DNA of 64,000 bases from Symbiodinium microadriaticum (GCA_001939145.1 LSRX01001371.1:13797-77796); one strand, 5' to 3'. Shown: positions 44,792 to 56,680, numbered from the stretch's first letter. The notes: generated from the letters alone by a model not told the origin. Numbers and translations: made by a program.

Positions 44792-45709
44792 CTCTGCATG
44801 TGCGAGGATCGACAGACCCCGCAGCTAGAGCTTGATTGTGCTGTTACATTTCCACTTTTAATCTAACGGATAGGGGAAAAGCCTCACCTGTGCATTGGAG
44901 GTGTCAGCATCCCAATATACCCTGCAGAACCTCTCTCGCAGTAATCATGAAAGCAAACAGAGGCCACGGCTCAAGAACTGAGCTGTCACACCTGATACAA
45001 AACTGAGCAGAAAATGCAAAAGTGACAGCTTTGTCGTTACTGCATCCAGCAACACTGATGGAAGGTGACAGTGCTGCCAGAAGATCAGGACCACGAGCCT
45101 CAACCTTCAACTTCGATCTCAGTCGTAAACAGAAATACGGACGCCACAAGCCCTACTCTCCATAACAGAAGGCAGAGGACCTTTACAAGTACTGAAATCA
45201 ATCTTTGATGGTTCCAGGCCGTCTCTGCCTGTCTCAGTCGAGAGACCAAGGCATAGCATGCAATGGATCGGGCTTCAGGGGAGGTTGTTGGATTCTTAAG
45301 CGCTTGGTGTTGAGGGTTTAGGGTTTCGTGGGTGCCGGTTGAGAGTTTGCATGACGGTTGAGAGTACAGCTGCTAAAGCCTTCTGCCCAAGCGATTAAGT
45401 CTGAGTATCATTACTTCTGCAATAGTCTGTTGTGTCTGCAATAGTCTGTTGTGTCTGATCATTGGTTTTTCCGATGCATTCGGTAGGGACCCACGTTATG
45501 TAAGCCTGCTTGCACGGCCCTTGTCTCGAGAGGTTTGGAGTTGGGCTTCGGAGGCAAGGCTTAGACGGCTGAAGGTTGCATGTTTGGTGAGGTTTCAAGA
45601 TCGCTTGATGCCCACGGAGGTTGTTGGCCCGGCTCGCGTGCCGGTTGCTCAAGGATACCGACAGTAATGAAGTTGCCCATGAACTATTATTGACTATACA
45701 TTACTATAC

Positions 45710-45866
45710 ATGAGAAATACTCCGGTGAGCTTCGACGCATGCAAGCTTGCCAAGCAGCAGTGCCAGGCAAACCCCGACAGTTCTGCGGATATCGCCTGCA
45801 CCCTCCCCGCTCCCAGTGGCGGCAGGCGAGTGTTGGGCTCCGAAAGGAGAGGTGTAGAACTTGTAG
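45710..45866 (+). CDS. Putative exon of unrecognised gene
   Basis: From ATG 45710 a frame reads MRNTPVSFDACKLAKQQCQA then NPDSSADIACTLPAPSGGRR and reaches a GTGAGT donor at 45867. Could be a first exon. The antisense strand is also open. No family recognised. Confidence 0.35.
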
Positions 45867-48525
45867 TGAGTCGTGACCAGTGCGCTGTGGCGCGCTCAGA
45901 GCTTTCGGTTCTACGATCCCGATCAGCCTTTTGGACACTGCATCTAGTCTAGATTGCAGAACTCTCGCATCTTCACTTATGCGCGCCAGCCCTGCTGGCA
46001 TTAACTGAAGCTGTCATGGCTGAATGGCTGCCTCCAGCGCAGTAGTCTCGTAGTCCATTCCTCGTCGATCCTTGCAGGTCCCGGACCCGGCGCCAGCCGG
46101 AGGCCTCTCCGCGCGAACTGCAAACCTGCGTCTTTTTACGGAGGGTGCCCCCTCACCACTAACGCCCTAAGGCTGCCCGAAGGCATTTCTTCAACCTTTG
46201 CAGATATTATAGTTATAGCATGATGTACCCCAAAACCCTAGTCTAATTATTACAAGGCCCATATGTTGCAGCATGTAGCATGCTACGCAGAGAGTGAGCG
46301 GCGCTAGGACCCCCAAAAGGCCTCGGAGCTCCTTTCGAGCAGGTCGCTGGAAGACCCACGCTCCGCTGCTTCCGGCAGCTCCCCTTGTGGTGGCCAAGCA
46401 GCTTTCAGATTCCGCTGTTCAGATTCTTCGTCTCTTCATCTCCGTTAGTCTTTGTTCTCTGTGTTCCATCGGTTTTTGCCTTGAAGCCCCGAAAGCGGTC
46501 CCGAGACGTTCCTCGAACGTACGCCGACCAGCTACATGCAACTAAGTGGGAGCGCCGCCGGACGCACCGCTGCCACCCACGCAGCGACCCAATGCCACCG
46601 AGCCTCGGGCGGAGCCTCGGGGCGACTCGGAGGACCTTACTCCGAGCTGTCGCAATGTGTCGGGTTCGTCCAGCCGTCCAGCCTCGAATTTGTAGGTTTG
46701 GGGATGTAGAGTTAAGGCTAAGGCTTGGGGTCAATTTGGTCAATGTTTCAGGCTCATTGTCATGGCACGGTCAGATGCCCATCCACCTGCAAGGACGCAG
46801 AGATGCCTGTCATCCTGACGCCCCTGGCTCCACCACCCTTGCACCCTCCCAAGCGACTCGGTTGGCGATTCTTGCTGTGAAATACTCAAAGGTTCCCTCA
46901 CTGCTCCGGCCCCTGATCTTCTGGCCATAGCGATGCCCAGTTGCAGCTGCCATCCTCAACTCCTTGCGAGGCTTTCCGGTACGGCAGAGCCGAGTGCCAA
47001 GCTTCAAGGCGAGGCCCAAGACGAGGAGAGCAGGGGACTATGGGCGCGCACAGGGATTCCGAAACTTTGGAGGAAAGCGGGTGTTTTTAAACTCTGGGCC
47101 CAGGACTCCGAGCCCAGGAGGCCGCCTCCGCCCGACATGCCTCCACCGCCCTGCCCCGCAGGCGGGCTCCAGGAGACTTCGGCACTTGCATTCTGCTGTA
47201 CGTACGAGTTACTTTGAAAATCATTAGCTCATGACCAGAATTGGGAGGATGCGATCGTTCTCGTACTGGTGTCAAGTTTTTAAGGGCGACTGAAGCTTTT
47301 GCGGCTGTGGGGCTGGGCTGCAGGGTTGTGTGCGGCAAACGCCTGGTATGTAGACCAACTTGCAAGCAATTTTGCTGGGCGAGCTTGACAAGAAGTGACT
47401 CATCGCTTCACCGAAGTCATGATTCGTTTAATCCAACAGGCAGGGATACCCGGGTGAACGCTGACGCAAAGTGACGACACACGTCGTGACATGTGGCGGT
47501 CACTTCCAAAAGCCCGACTCAGTGACCCTCTGGGGCAATCAGGCTCAGGGTGGAAACTCGGCAATCCGACTGACACTGCAATAAAGATCGCACTTACGGG
47601 GACAACATTGTAGCATGTTCTACTTAGAGTTTCTGAACCTGAACGGAACGCTACCACAGCCACCAATCGGTGTTGTTGCCGAACCTTTGTCACAAGGGGT
47701 GTTCAGCACCTGTAGATGGAAGCATTGGTAAGCGCTGAAGCCCAGTACAGTAATGGTGTTGGACATAGAACACCTTCCCGTCGCCAGGGCAAGAGATCTT
47801 GCGCTGGCTCCAGCAGCCCCCTAGAGGGTGGCACCGGCCGGTTCTTGGAAGTTGGTCGTCCTGGGGAACAGTTTTCCGGTACAGTGTCGCGTCCCATTTC
47901 CCAGAACTCGCGCGTACATGTTTGTCAGCAAAGGCACGCCAGAACCCGAGTCGGAGGAGTGAACGTGTGATTTTCAACTGGATAAAGCTGCGCAGGCCCC
48001 ATGCAGACCTTTTATTGAACATGGCACGGAGTCGATGCAGGTCAAGAGATATGATTTCTCCGCTCCTGAAATGCTGGGTTGTTGGACTACGTCTAGGTTC
48101 ATCTTAAACTCGAGTCCAGAGGTGGAAGTGATTGCGAACGGTGTACAGCAGGATTTAGTTTCGGTTTCGTTTCAGCATGAATGCCCCCGAGGGAATAGAT
48201 GCCGCTGAGTGGGCAAAACTGTGTGTGTGTGTGTGTCTGTCTGTCTGTTCTGTTCTGTTCTCCAGTCAGCCGCAGAAGCTTATTACTTTTCAGTTGGCAC
48301 AGTTTGACAGCATTGGGGTTAGAGCTTTCTAGGTAAGATTGACAAGTGCCCAAAGAAGCTGCCAGGGAGACCGCCGTGCCAGTTGTCGCGGATATGGGTT
48401 GCTTCTCCGGAGGCTAGCAGTGCTAGCGGCCAGCCGTAGTAGCTTGCCAGTTTAGGACTCTCAAGCTGTGATTTTTGGCTCGCCGAGTTGCTTCCAAAAT
48501 TGTCAGAAGATGTGGGAGGGCCGCA
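45867..48525. other. No resolved gene; long arginine-rich open frames
   Basis: A 181-codon plus-strand frame (46385-46930) and overlapping frames in the other registers are GC-rich and dominated by Arg, Ser and Pro; none has a motif or paired splice sites. A short (GT)n/CTGT run lies at 48222-48260. Confidence 0.35.
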
Positions 48526-49233
48526 TTAAAAGCCTCCGGGCGTAGCTGGAGCTGAGATCACCAAGACTCAAATGCTAAAGCCAAAAGTCCCTAAGCCCTA
48601 TAATCAAACTCCGAGGCTAGCCGAAGGACTTTTTGTTGGCAGGTACTGGAGGCACCCCTGGCTGGGATGGAGGGATGATCCAAAGCTGCGATACGGAGGC
48701 AGGTCCGAGCTGCTGAAGAAATTTAGAAAGTGTGCAAACAAGGGCACAATCACTACACCAGGCTGGGATTCACTGTCGATGGGTCAGTCCAGTTCGCAAT
48801 TTGTTACGTGTAGGAAACAGCGACTGCTGCTTGCAACAAGCCTCCGTCACATCGAAAGCCTAAAATAAGAAGTCCAGAAGCCACAAGCCCCACAATCACC
48901 AGGAGGCACTTGAAGATCTCTGGTCCTGCAGGGGGGTTGAACAAATCTAAGCCCCTGACTACCAGGAAGCGATCTACGATTACCAGCCGCCTTGGAAGTC
49001 AGAGTGCCTTGCCCGGAGTCGGGCTCGTAAGAGAGTCAGAGGTGTGGGTGAAAGTCCTCTCGAGTCGGATTTCGACAGGACTACGATCTTTCGAAGTTAA
49101 AACCTGTCATGCCGTTGGGTTTGGGCTCGCATGCGTGGCTTGGGGGGAAGAGCTTGGCATCCGCCTACATGCCAGAGTGAACAGCAACTTGCCTCTTGTC
49201 AAGACTCGTCAAGTTTATTGTTCGGGGGCTTGA
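48526..49233 (+). CDS. Putative two-exon gene fragment, unrecognised
   Basis: 48526-48868 follows TTAAAAG and reads EITKTQMLKPKVPKPYNQTP, GLFVGRYWRHPWLGWRDDPK and RSELLKKFRKCANKGTITTP. 48919-49233 follows CTTGAAG and reads KPLTTRKRSTITSRLGSQSA, VRESEVWVKVLSSRISTGLR and AWGEELGIRLHARVNSNLPL. Lys, Arg and Glu content is far above the repeat frames. The two are in different frames with about 45 nt between them, too short for a usual intron, so the exact joins are unknown. Confidence 0.42.
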
Positions 49234-49333
49234 GTAGTTAGTCGTTCTTCCTCAATGTTTCCGAACATATGTAGCATGTGTACGTTCTTCTTCTGATCCC
49301 TGCTTGTCACCACATACTGAGGTGCTCAGGTCG

Positions 49334-49640
49334 GTTCACTGCCGAAGATGACGTCGCCCAGCAGCAAGAAACACGCAGAGCTCTGGTAGCAACCGCACAG
49401 CTGAACCCTTCGAGAAAGCCCGAAACAAAGAGGACATCTTTGCACCACCGGGTGCTTTGCTTAGACTATCTGGAGGCTCGGGTTCTTTCTGGACTAGGAG
49501 ATGACAGGAGATTTGCTTACAGCCTAGTCGAGTCGCAGCCGAGGTCGGCAAGAGACTGGAAGCAATGGTGGAGGTCCAGCGGCATTGATGTGTATTCATG
49601 TTGGTTTCGAAGCGGTGAAAGGATGAGGACCGTGATGGGC
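49334..49640 (+). CDS. Putative exon of unrecognised gene
   Basis: After a GCTCAG acceptor the frame reads RFTAEDDVAQQQETRRALVA, SRKPETKRTSLHHRVLCLDY, LEARVLSGLGDDRRFAYSLV and RSARDWKQWWRSSGIDVYSC. It then runs into a CTG/GGTGCT array at 49668, so the 3' border lies before that. May continue the 48.5-49.2 kb gene. Function unknown. Confidence 0.45.
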
Positions 49641-49667
49641 TGGATGGTGATCATCATGACGACACTT

Positions 49668-49745
49668 GCTGCTGCTGCTGCTGCTGCTGCTGGTGGTGCT
49701 GGTGCTGGTGCTGGTGCTGGTGCTGGTGCTGGTGCTGGTGCGTGA
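49668..49745. repeat. CTG then GGTGCT array
   Basis: (CTG)n followed by about nine copies of GGTGCT. Confidence 0.93.
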
Positions 49746-50207
49746 TGCGCGGTGTTGCAGGATGATGAGGGTGCTGATTATCATGGTGGCGCTGCTGATG
49801 ATGATGATGATGATTGTCGTGGTAGTGCAGAATGTGGTCTGAGGATGGGGTGAGTGATTGTTACGGCACGCTTCATGTGATTTCATGCGCCTGCTTTCGT
49901 ACAGTCGTTTACAGTACTCCGTAGTGCAGAATTCAAGAGAAATTACTTGTCTTGTTGCTGCTGCTGCTGTCGCTCTCGGCACGTTTCACATCCACGAAGA
50001 CGCGATTTGGTTTCTGTTGGGGCTTCTGCCCACTTGCACTTCAAGTCGTACCTTGCTTTGTAATTCCGCCGGTCCGCCTGTAGCCTCGTGCCAGCCGTGT
50101 TTCGCATGTGAAGGCATTCCAGTATTGTGGTCCCACACCTTGGATCTGACCCGTTGCTCTAAACCTCAGCTCCTAAGTCCTGAATGTTTGATCTCCATAC
50201 TTTGCAG

Positions 50208-50345
50208 TGCCAGGAACTTGCAGGGCCCAGCTCCTTCGAACTCCTGGAAGATGCTTTCAGCAAAGTCGACGCTGCCAGGGCGCGGCGGGGTTGCGAGGGC
50301 GGCTATCAGCAATCTGGAGAGGACTTGCTTCCTAACCATATATAG
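50208..50345 (+). CDS. Putative terminal exon of unrecognised gene
   Basis: TACTTTGCAG acceptor, then CQELAGPSSFELLEDAFSKV and DAARARRGCEGGYQQSGEDL, ending at TAG 50343-50345. The acidic helix-like start and clean acceptor favour this frame over the longer overlapping one (49858-50385). Confidence 0.4.
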   Translation, partial: CQELAGPSSFELLEDAFSKVDAARARRGCEGGYQQSGEDLLPNHI

Positions 50346-51352
50346 AACCTTCGGGCACTGGTCTGCAGCTCCTCGGTGCTACTAGAAGGCGAGTCGCATC
50401 CTTCTCCGTTCTTCTGGTAAAGAAATCCTTGTCCTCAGTCGTTTCTCACAGGGGCGATCAAGGTCCGGGACCCACCTGTGTGTATGTGTGTGTGCACGAA
50501 GCATGAGCTTACGGACGTACAACGAGCCTGCTACAAGGGCCCCTGTGTCATTCTAAGGTTGGATCTATGCCGCAAGGGAGCGTTGAAGTGTTGAAGGTCC
50601 AACGGTCTTGATTTTGCACCTAACTGTGTTGGTTAGCTCTGTGCCTGCTGCCATCGGATCTGCAAGTACTCGGCCAGTTGATGTAGGGTTGAAAGAAAGC
50701 TTGGGTTTCAGACTTCCTTGATACAGATTGAGTTTGGGGTCTAGATTTAGCCATTTAGCTGTTGACCAGACGGCCTGCCGCACTCGCCGGGTTGTTGGGT
50801 TCGCCGGGTTTGCCGCGAACTGCCCGGAATGGCCACGCGAGACCTCTTTTCCTGGTGCCTCAGCTGCATCCCTGAGCTTCAAGCCTCGTCTGAAGAATGG
50901 TTGGGTTGCGAGAGCAACGACGTGAACTGCAGGGTCGGCGGATTGCAGAAAGCCCATCCGACCGAACCCATACAGGCCCCACTCCCAATGTAATGTTGCA
51001 GGGGGTTGGGGGACGGTTCTGCTATGCTTTTTTTATTAAGGCCAGGGGACGGGATGAAGATACACAAGCAAGACTAGCGCGCTGAAGAAGGGAGGGCTGA
51101 AGGCAAGCTTTTTCAATTTCGTGCGTGACTCTCAGTCGCTCCTAGGGTTGCAAACGACCATTTATCCCAGAAGGACACGGAGGATTTAGGCGACAAGCCG
51201 TTTCCAGCTGTCTATTCTCAAGTTGTCGGTCCAGCAGATTACATGTCAAGTAACGTCACGCCTAGAGGTTTCCGAGAATGCCCGTAATACTGGCAGAGGC
51301 ACATCTGCCTTCGCTTGCCTTGCTACCCGGAAGCCGCGCAGCGCGGCCCCAG

Positions 51353-51462
51353 GTTGGACGCCTCACTTCAGAGAGAGCGCGAGGAGTTGGCGATCCGTCA
51401 CCATGAGATCCTCCAGGAGCTGCATCAGCTGCTGGCCCTGATCAAGCAAAGGGCACGTGGCT
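51353..51462 (+). CDS. Putative coiled-coil exon
   Basis: CCCCAG|G acceptor opens a frame reading LDASLQREREELAIRHHEIL then QELHQLLALIKQRARG, a clear amphipathic helix. The 3' border is uncertain (possible GTGGCT at 51456). It lies 45 nt before the acceptor of the next exon, so the linkage is unproven. No family recognised. Confidence 0.42.
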
Positions 51463-51507
51463 TTACACTTCGGGGTCCAAACTTAATCCCGAGACGCCGG
51501 GTATCAG

Positions 51508-51759
51508 AACGATATCGATAAGGTTGAATTCAAGGTTTCCGCCAATGAGCCTGCCAATGCGATCGAACGCCACCTCAGTATGTTCGTATACCGCAGACCT
51601 TCGAGGCGTAGCGACTGCCTTTTAGAACCCCAGGCCAACTTTAGGCATGAGGCTCTGGATGCCGGACAAGATGAAACGGTCCATGTGGAAGGGCTCAAGA
51701 TCCACATTCGTGGGCCAGCAGCAACAAAACTCCGCCCAAAACCCCCATCAGTCGACTGA
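51508..51759 (+). CDS. Putative exon of unrecognised gene
   Basis: GTATCAG acceptor, then NDIDKVEFKVSANEPANAIE, RHLSMFVYRRPSRRSDCLLE, NFRHEALDAGQDETVHVEGL and KIHIRGPAATKLRPKPPSVD before TGA 51757-51759. Its composition is strongly protein-like. The 229-codon minus-strand frame over the same DNA (51504-52193) is Ser-rich and looks like its antisense mirror. Confidence 0.47.
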   Translation, partial: NDIDKVEFKVSANEPANAIERHLSMFVYRRPSRRSDCLLEPQANFRHEALDAGQDETVHVEGLKIHIRGPAATKLRPKPPSVD

Positions 51760-51969
51760 GTGGCACACAAGAAGGTTAGATAATTGATATGCAGAGTTGC
51801 GGGCAGTTGGCCATCATGCCGTGGAGCGTTTTGCGGAAACGGGCCCATAGTCTGAGCCATGAGCGCAGCAACACAAGATGCCGAAACTGTGGCTGAGGCT
51901 CGTGCAGAGGAATGAGTTGTTGAAGAGTGAGGCGATCCTTGGCATTCGAAAGCGCAATGCAGGTGACAG

Positions 51970-52145
51970 GGGCCTGAGGACTCGGAGCGACCGGTAGCTT
52001 TAACAGAGCTCCGGAGCGATGCAGGAGGCAGGAAGGTGCCACAGAGGGTCTCTCCACGATCAGCCAAGGACCAACCGATGGACTCCGGATGTGATGCTTG
52101 GCTGAAGCTATGGGTGCCGCCTCTTCTCATGCTTAGGCATGTTAT
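51970..52145 (+). CDS. Putative exon of unrecognised gene
   Basis: GTGACAG acceptor and GTAAGA donor (52146) enclose a frame reading GPEDSERPVALTELRSDAGG, RKVPQRVSPRSAKDQPMDSG and CDAWLKLWVPPLLMLRHV. If not spliced it ends at TAA 52147-52149. Same strand as the exons on both sides. Confidence 0.43.
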
Positions 52146-52228
52146 GTAAGAAGGTTCGGAATACATATTTCGATTAATCTCTAGGCGGAACACTGAGCCC
52201 GCACGATTCGGCCGACAGAACCATGCAG

Positions 52229-52444
52229 TTCAGCGCAACCCCGAGCATCGAGTGGATTCTGGGCGATGTGATGGCTTCTCGAAAGACAAGGCACTCATGG
52301 ATGATAGAAGCGCTGGACACGGGTTTGATCAATCAGTTGTCAACCAGCCGATTCGATGCAGATGCACTGGGAAGGGACTCGGCTTTCGTCGATGTTTCAG
52401 AGCTGAGGACAGACAAGATGCCAGCAGACTCTGCGGAGGGAGTG
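52229..52444 (+). CDS. Putative exon of unrecognised gene
   Basis: CATGCAG acceptor, then FSATPSIEWILGDVMASRKT, RHSWMIEALDTGLINQLSTS, RFDADALGRDSAFVDVSELR and TDKMPADSAEG before a possible GTGTCA donor. An overlapping 187-codon frame in another register is less protein-like at the 5' side. Function unknown. Confidence 0.4.
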
Positions 52445-52821
52445 TCATTTGTTTGCACGGCAGTGCTGAAGTGGACAGTGAAACTAGTGATGTCACCTCC
52501 TCCTTATTGGAGGGGGTGTTCGCCTATGGTGAAGTAATGAGTGATGTCAATCAAGCAGTATCTAGCACCAGCTTCTTCACAATCCTCCTCATCGGTCATT
52601 TTCGGATAATTAGGCTTGCAAAAGTCGGTGCTTACAAGGAGAACTTGCGGTGGCCTTGTGTTATGCCTATCCGTTGCAAGCTTCAAACGCAGAACCGAGC
52701 TGCGAAAATCAGTTGGGGAGGGGGTGTCGGTGGTTTTTGCTTGGACAGGTGTTGTCCTAGTCGTGTCCTAGTCTCTGACTCGCAGTCCTTTGGACACGGG
52801 CATCGAGTGCCATAGAGTTTC

Positions 52822-53070
52822 ATGCCGCCAAGGAAACTGACTGAGATGGATCTGGCACAGGCATACCGGAACTACATGGGCACTTCGTGTCATCAAGTTA
52901 CGGCACATTTTCCTGGCTTGTCTGAGATTGTTTTCGGTGCATGCGGTATTTTGCAGAGCTTATGCGGACTGCGTGCTGCATGCTTGCTGAAAGAACACTT
53001 CAACCATGCCGAGTCGTCGTCTCGGTACCTCCCAAGTCCCGGACCCCGCACACTAAACCCCACAGCCTGA
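52822..53070 (+). CDS. Putative exon or small ORF, unrecognised
   Basis: From ATG 52822: MPPRKLTEMDLAQAYRNYMG, then TSCHQVTAHFPGLSEIVFG, staying open to a TGA at 53068. The first 40 codons look protein-like; the rest is doubtful. No family recognised. Confidence 0.33.
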   Translation: MPPRKLTEMDLAQAYRNYMGTSCHQVTAHFPGLSEIVFGACGILQSLCGLRAACLLKEHFNHAESSSRYLPSPGPRTLNPTA

Positions 53071-53269
53071 CTCTATGCACCGAGCCAAAAAACTTCCATT
53101 GTAAGCGTCTCCAATATTTGGCAACCTTGACGTACTTTCAGGGTGCAGTCGCTTCCCATTTTCCTGTGCTGTCACTTCATGAACCCACGTGCAGGTCCAG
53201 AGGACGAAGTCGGACGACGCTCGAGCAAATGATTGGAGCCGTACATGCCTTCCTTGGCTAAAGACGTAC

Positions 53270-54424
53270 TGATGCTCCAACAAATATATGCAACAACATA
53301 ATATACATGCCTTAGCGAGGTATGTATACACAGAGAGTGTGTCTACAGAAACGACCTGCCGCACGAGCAAGATACAAAGCATTTCTACTATCATGGGCTG
53401 AGTCTATACCGGAAATATCAGTGCGTGGATCTGGTCAAGCGAGTCTGGCAATCAGCATATTTACGGTGTGCACGCATGTCCACATTTGCAGGCAGTGTTC
53501 GCTGAGTAGTTAGACACATGTATTCACTATAGAGCCAAAGCCACAGAGTGTCTTTGCATGATGCCCCAAACTTTGGAGCTGGATGTCCGGTAGTACCTGT
53601 AGACTTTCAGAGTAAGACGTCTATGGTTTTGGGTTCTCAGTGCCTCGGATTTAGCAGCTGGCTATGTAGCGCGGTCATCCATTTACGAAGGTATCATGTT
53701 GAGGAGTATTGAGTATTGCTTCTACTACTGCATGCATCCAGGTATTTATCCCCAATGTACGCTTCCGGTAAGTAAGTAACCCAAGTCCCAGGAACCTTCT
53801 TCCATTGGCCGCAAGATGGCAGAGTTTCACGTGGTACGCGTGCAGGGCCAGACGAAGGCGGGCGTTCTTCTGCGCTTCGGGTCTACGGTTTGAGCAATAC
53901 TGGAGTCTCGAGTAGCACTGCGGTCCAAAACTTGGCTTGGATCTGCGGTTCCCTTCGGACAAAGATGTGTGTGTGTGTCATGCAGAGCGACGCCAAGCGC
54001 CAGCGCCATGGCACCGAGCCGGACCTTCGGATACACATGTTGACAATTGCACAGAAAAGGCATTCGGCCACTCCGTTCCAACGCTCTGCATGTTCATTTA
54101 TATCCGTTTGCACACGTTAAATAGATACATGTATGTATGTAAGTGTGTATGTATATATATATATATCTACATCTATATCTATATGACGCATGTAAGATGT
54201 CGTATGCACGTACATTTTTCTACACACATACAGACATCCGTTTGTGCACATGTAGACATACATCCATCCGTTTGTATATATTCACATATGTATGTGTATA
54301 TGAGCCCCATATCTATATATATATATACATATATATAGATAGGTATAAACACTAAACACATACATAGTATTAGTGTTTGCATATTTATACACGCAAACGC
54401 ATGTGTGTGTATATATACATATAC

Positions 54425-54458
<34 letters not shown>

Positions 54459-54993
54459 ACAGACACACACACATGTAGATGCGTATTTCAGTGTTTTGCT
54501 TGTTTTGTAATCCAAACTGCATTATTGCACATTGCAACTCGGCCTGTTGCTGATGCCGAAGCCGTCTGGGCTTTACAACTGATAGAGGTGCCGAAGCACG
54601 ATAAGTGTCGAAGTACAGAGTTCCTGACTTTTTCACAAGGCAGACCCAAGGCCCATAACTACCGAATGGTTAGACACTTTTTCCTTCTAGTATCGTTTCA
54701 AAAGCAAGATTGTTGCAGGGGCTAGACACTTAACCTATCCAGCAACACTATTCACATCTTTCACTCGATTCTACATCGGTTTGTCTGTCACAGTAGGGCT
54801 TGGGGTCGCTGTGATCATGAGGGCTACAAATGATTTGGCAGACCAAACAGTTAAGAGTTGCAAATGTCGAACACGAGATAGTATGGCTCAAGGGCCGACG
54901 AACCCGGGTGGACAAATGATTGAGATGCTGAGAAGGTCAATACGCAAAGCATGCCAGCCAAGCATGTTTGCCGCTGAACTTCGTAGCCTGCAG
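53270..54993. other. Intergenic or intronic DNA with TATG/GTGT repeats
   Basis: TATA, TATG and GTGT runs at about 54130-54480. Frames at 53890-54120 and 54781-54990 read partly protein-like (for example GGQMIEMLRRSIRKACQ) but lack paired splice sites. Confidence 0.4.
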
Positions 54994-55673
54994 CATCTGC
55001 ACTGCATATGCTCGTATTTTCCGACCCCTCAAGGTCCAGTCCTTCCTGACCGCACTTGCACTTTACGACTTTACATTCTACGACACAGTCCGCGATCCTG
55101 GAAAACGTTACAAAATCGAGCATCCTTGGAGTGGTGGGAGCAGATTTGTCAATAAGCAAGCAGTATGTATATCTTTCTCCATGAGTATATGCAGTTGCTT
55201 CTGTATATGTTATATACGAATGTGCATGTGCAGATGTGTATGTACCTGTATACGCACGCGCATCGGCACACGTATGTGCGTGTATGTGTGTGTGTATGTA
55301 TATATATATATATGTATGATATGTGATATATATATATATATATATATTTATTTATTTATTTATTTATTTGCATGCGCATATATGTGTGTACGTATGTATA
55401 TGTGTATGGAGATGTGCATTTACATGCATATGTACAACTACATGTATTGGCTTTTCATATGTATTTCTGTGCGGTGTTTTTCATATACATATAGTAAATG
55501 TATGTGTATCTATGATGTGTACTACGCTGTATTTTGCTGCAGACATATCCTCGGCATAGTCTGATAAGTTTGCACAGCACGGACACGCGAACAGCGGCAG
55601 CCAGGTCTTGCGCGATCCGGTGTCCGTGGAAGATACCGATGTGAAGAGACGGGACCACGCGACCCGGCTGTGA
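54994..55673 (+). CDS. Two-exon gene fragment, unrecognised
   Basis: Exon 54994-55162 lies between GCCTGCAG and a GTATGT donor and reads ICTAYARIFRPLKVQSFLTA, LALYDFTFYDTVRDPGKRYK and IEHPWSGGSRFVNKQA. Exon 55578-55673 follows TGCACAG and reads HGHANSGSQVLRDPVSVEDT then DVKRRDHATRL with TGA 55671-55673. They join in phase 0 across a 415-nt intron filled with TATATG repeats. Both splice pairs are good, making this the best supported unassigned plus-strand gene. It is convergent with the minus-strand exon at 55773. Function unknown. Confidence 0.52.
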
Positions 55674-55772
55674 AGAATAGTGTCGCAGGAGTCAATATTC
55701 ACGTACATCACTTGAACTCAGCAGAATCAGGACAAGCTGGCTCTTGCCTGGACCCCATGTGGGCTCCTGGTT

Positions 55773-55928
55773 TTACTCGATCCCGATGCCCAGGACTTTC
55801 TTCAGAACCGTAGGCTCAAAGCCCGCAGACCATTTAAGGCGAGCCGCTTCGAGCGGATGGGTTCGGCGAGCTCTGGTGTACTCAAGGAGCTCCTCTTGTG
55901 TTGCTAGAGGGTTCAAACGCATTCGAGA
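55773..55928 (-). CDS. Terminal exon of unrecognised minus-strand gene
   Basis: On the minus strand an ATTCAG acceptor precedes SRMRLNPLATQEELLEYTRA, RRTHPLEAARLKWSAGFEPT and VLKKVLGIGIE, stopping at TAA (complement of 55773-55775). The helical, charged composition is strongly protein-like. The frame stays open further upstream, so the exon may begin earlier, near 55990. No domain assigned. It ends 100 nt from the stop of the plus-strand gene. Confidence 0.47.
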   Translation of the reverse strand, partial: SRMRLNPLATQEELLEYTRARRTHPLEAARLKWSAGFEPTVLKKVLGIGIE

Positions 55929-56344
55929 CTGAATCTGGGGCTTCCGCTCTTTCTCGGGGCCTCGGCATTGCCTTCTTGTGTGACAGGGCGTCAGGATGTT
56001 GAAGTACCGAAAGGTTTGATAAGGTTTGGATTCTGAGCAGTGTGGGGGGGAGGGGGGACAAACAGGAACATCCCGTCAAGGGAATTCCAACCTACCCGCC
56101 CGGTTGCATAGCCGTTACCAGGCGTGCTTGTGTATCAGCTTGCGCCAAGAAGCTGGTTGGAGAAATGAAGTGGTGCTGGCACTGCAGTTCGTCTGGCTTA
56201 TTCTGAGTTTCAGGGAGATCGATCTGATCAGGACCGGAAGTCTACATTAGCGCGAGTGTCGAGCTGTAGATGATTGGATGCTTTCGCTATCCGTACAGTC
56301 TGTGACCTCATCACGGCTCCCACACACATATAAGTATAGGCTCT

Positions 56345-56394
56345 ATTATAGACAAATACATACATACATACATACATACATACATACATACACA

Positions 56395-56425
<31 letters not shown>

Positions 56426-56680
56426 GTATATTTACACTTACACGCATACCACATCCAATACGTACATCTACGGAGATATTAGTAGAAGGCCAGCAAGCAT
56501 GNTCCATCCATCCATCCATGCATGCATGCATGCATGCATGCATGCATGCATGCATGCATACATATATATATATATATACATACATACTGATATACACATG
56601 TATATTTACACTTACACGCATACCACATCCAATACGTACATCTACGGAGATATTAGTAGAAGGCCAGCAAGCATGAATCA
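56345..56680. repeat. TACA/CATG repeats with an 80-nt segment duplicated around a single N
   Basis: (ACAT)n, then a unique segment (56423-56501) that is repeated at 56596-56675, with N at 56502 and (CATG)n between. A scaffold join with unmerged overlap is likely. Confidence 0.9.

Noticed and set aside
46385..46930. 181-codon plus-strand open frame with a signal-peptide-like start
   Set aside because: It is very rich in Arg, Ser and Pro, has no motif, and all three registers are open over parts of it because of GC content. The hydrophobic stretch may be chance.
51504..52193. 229-codon minus-strand open frame
   Set aside because: It is Ser- and Thr-rich without motifs. The plus strand over the same DNA holds two frames with good acceptors and balanced charge, so this is most likely their antisense mirror.
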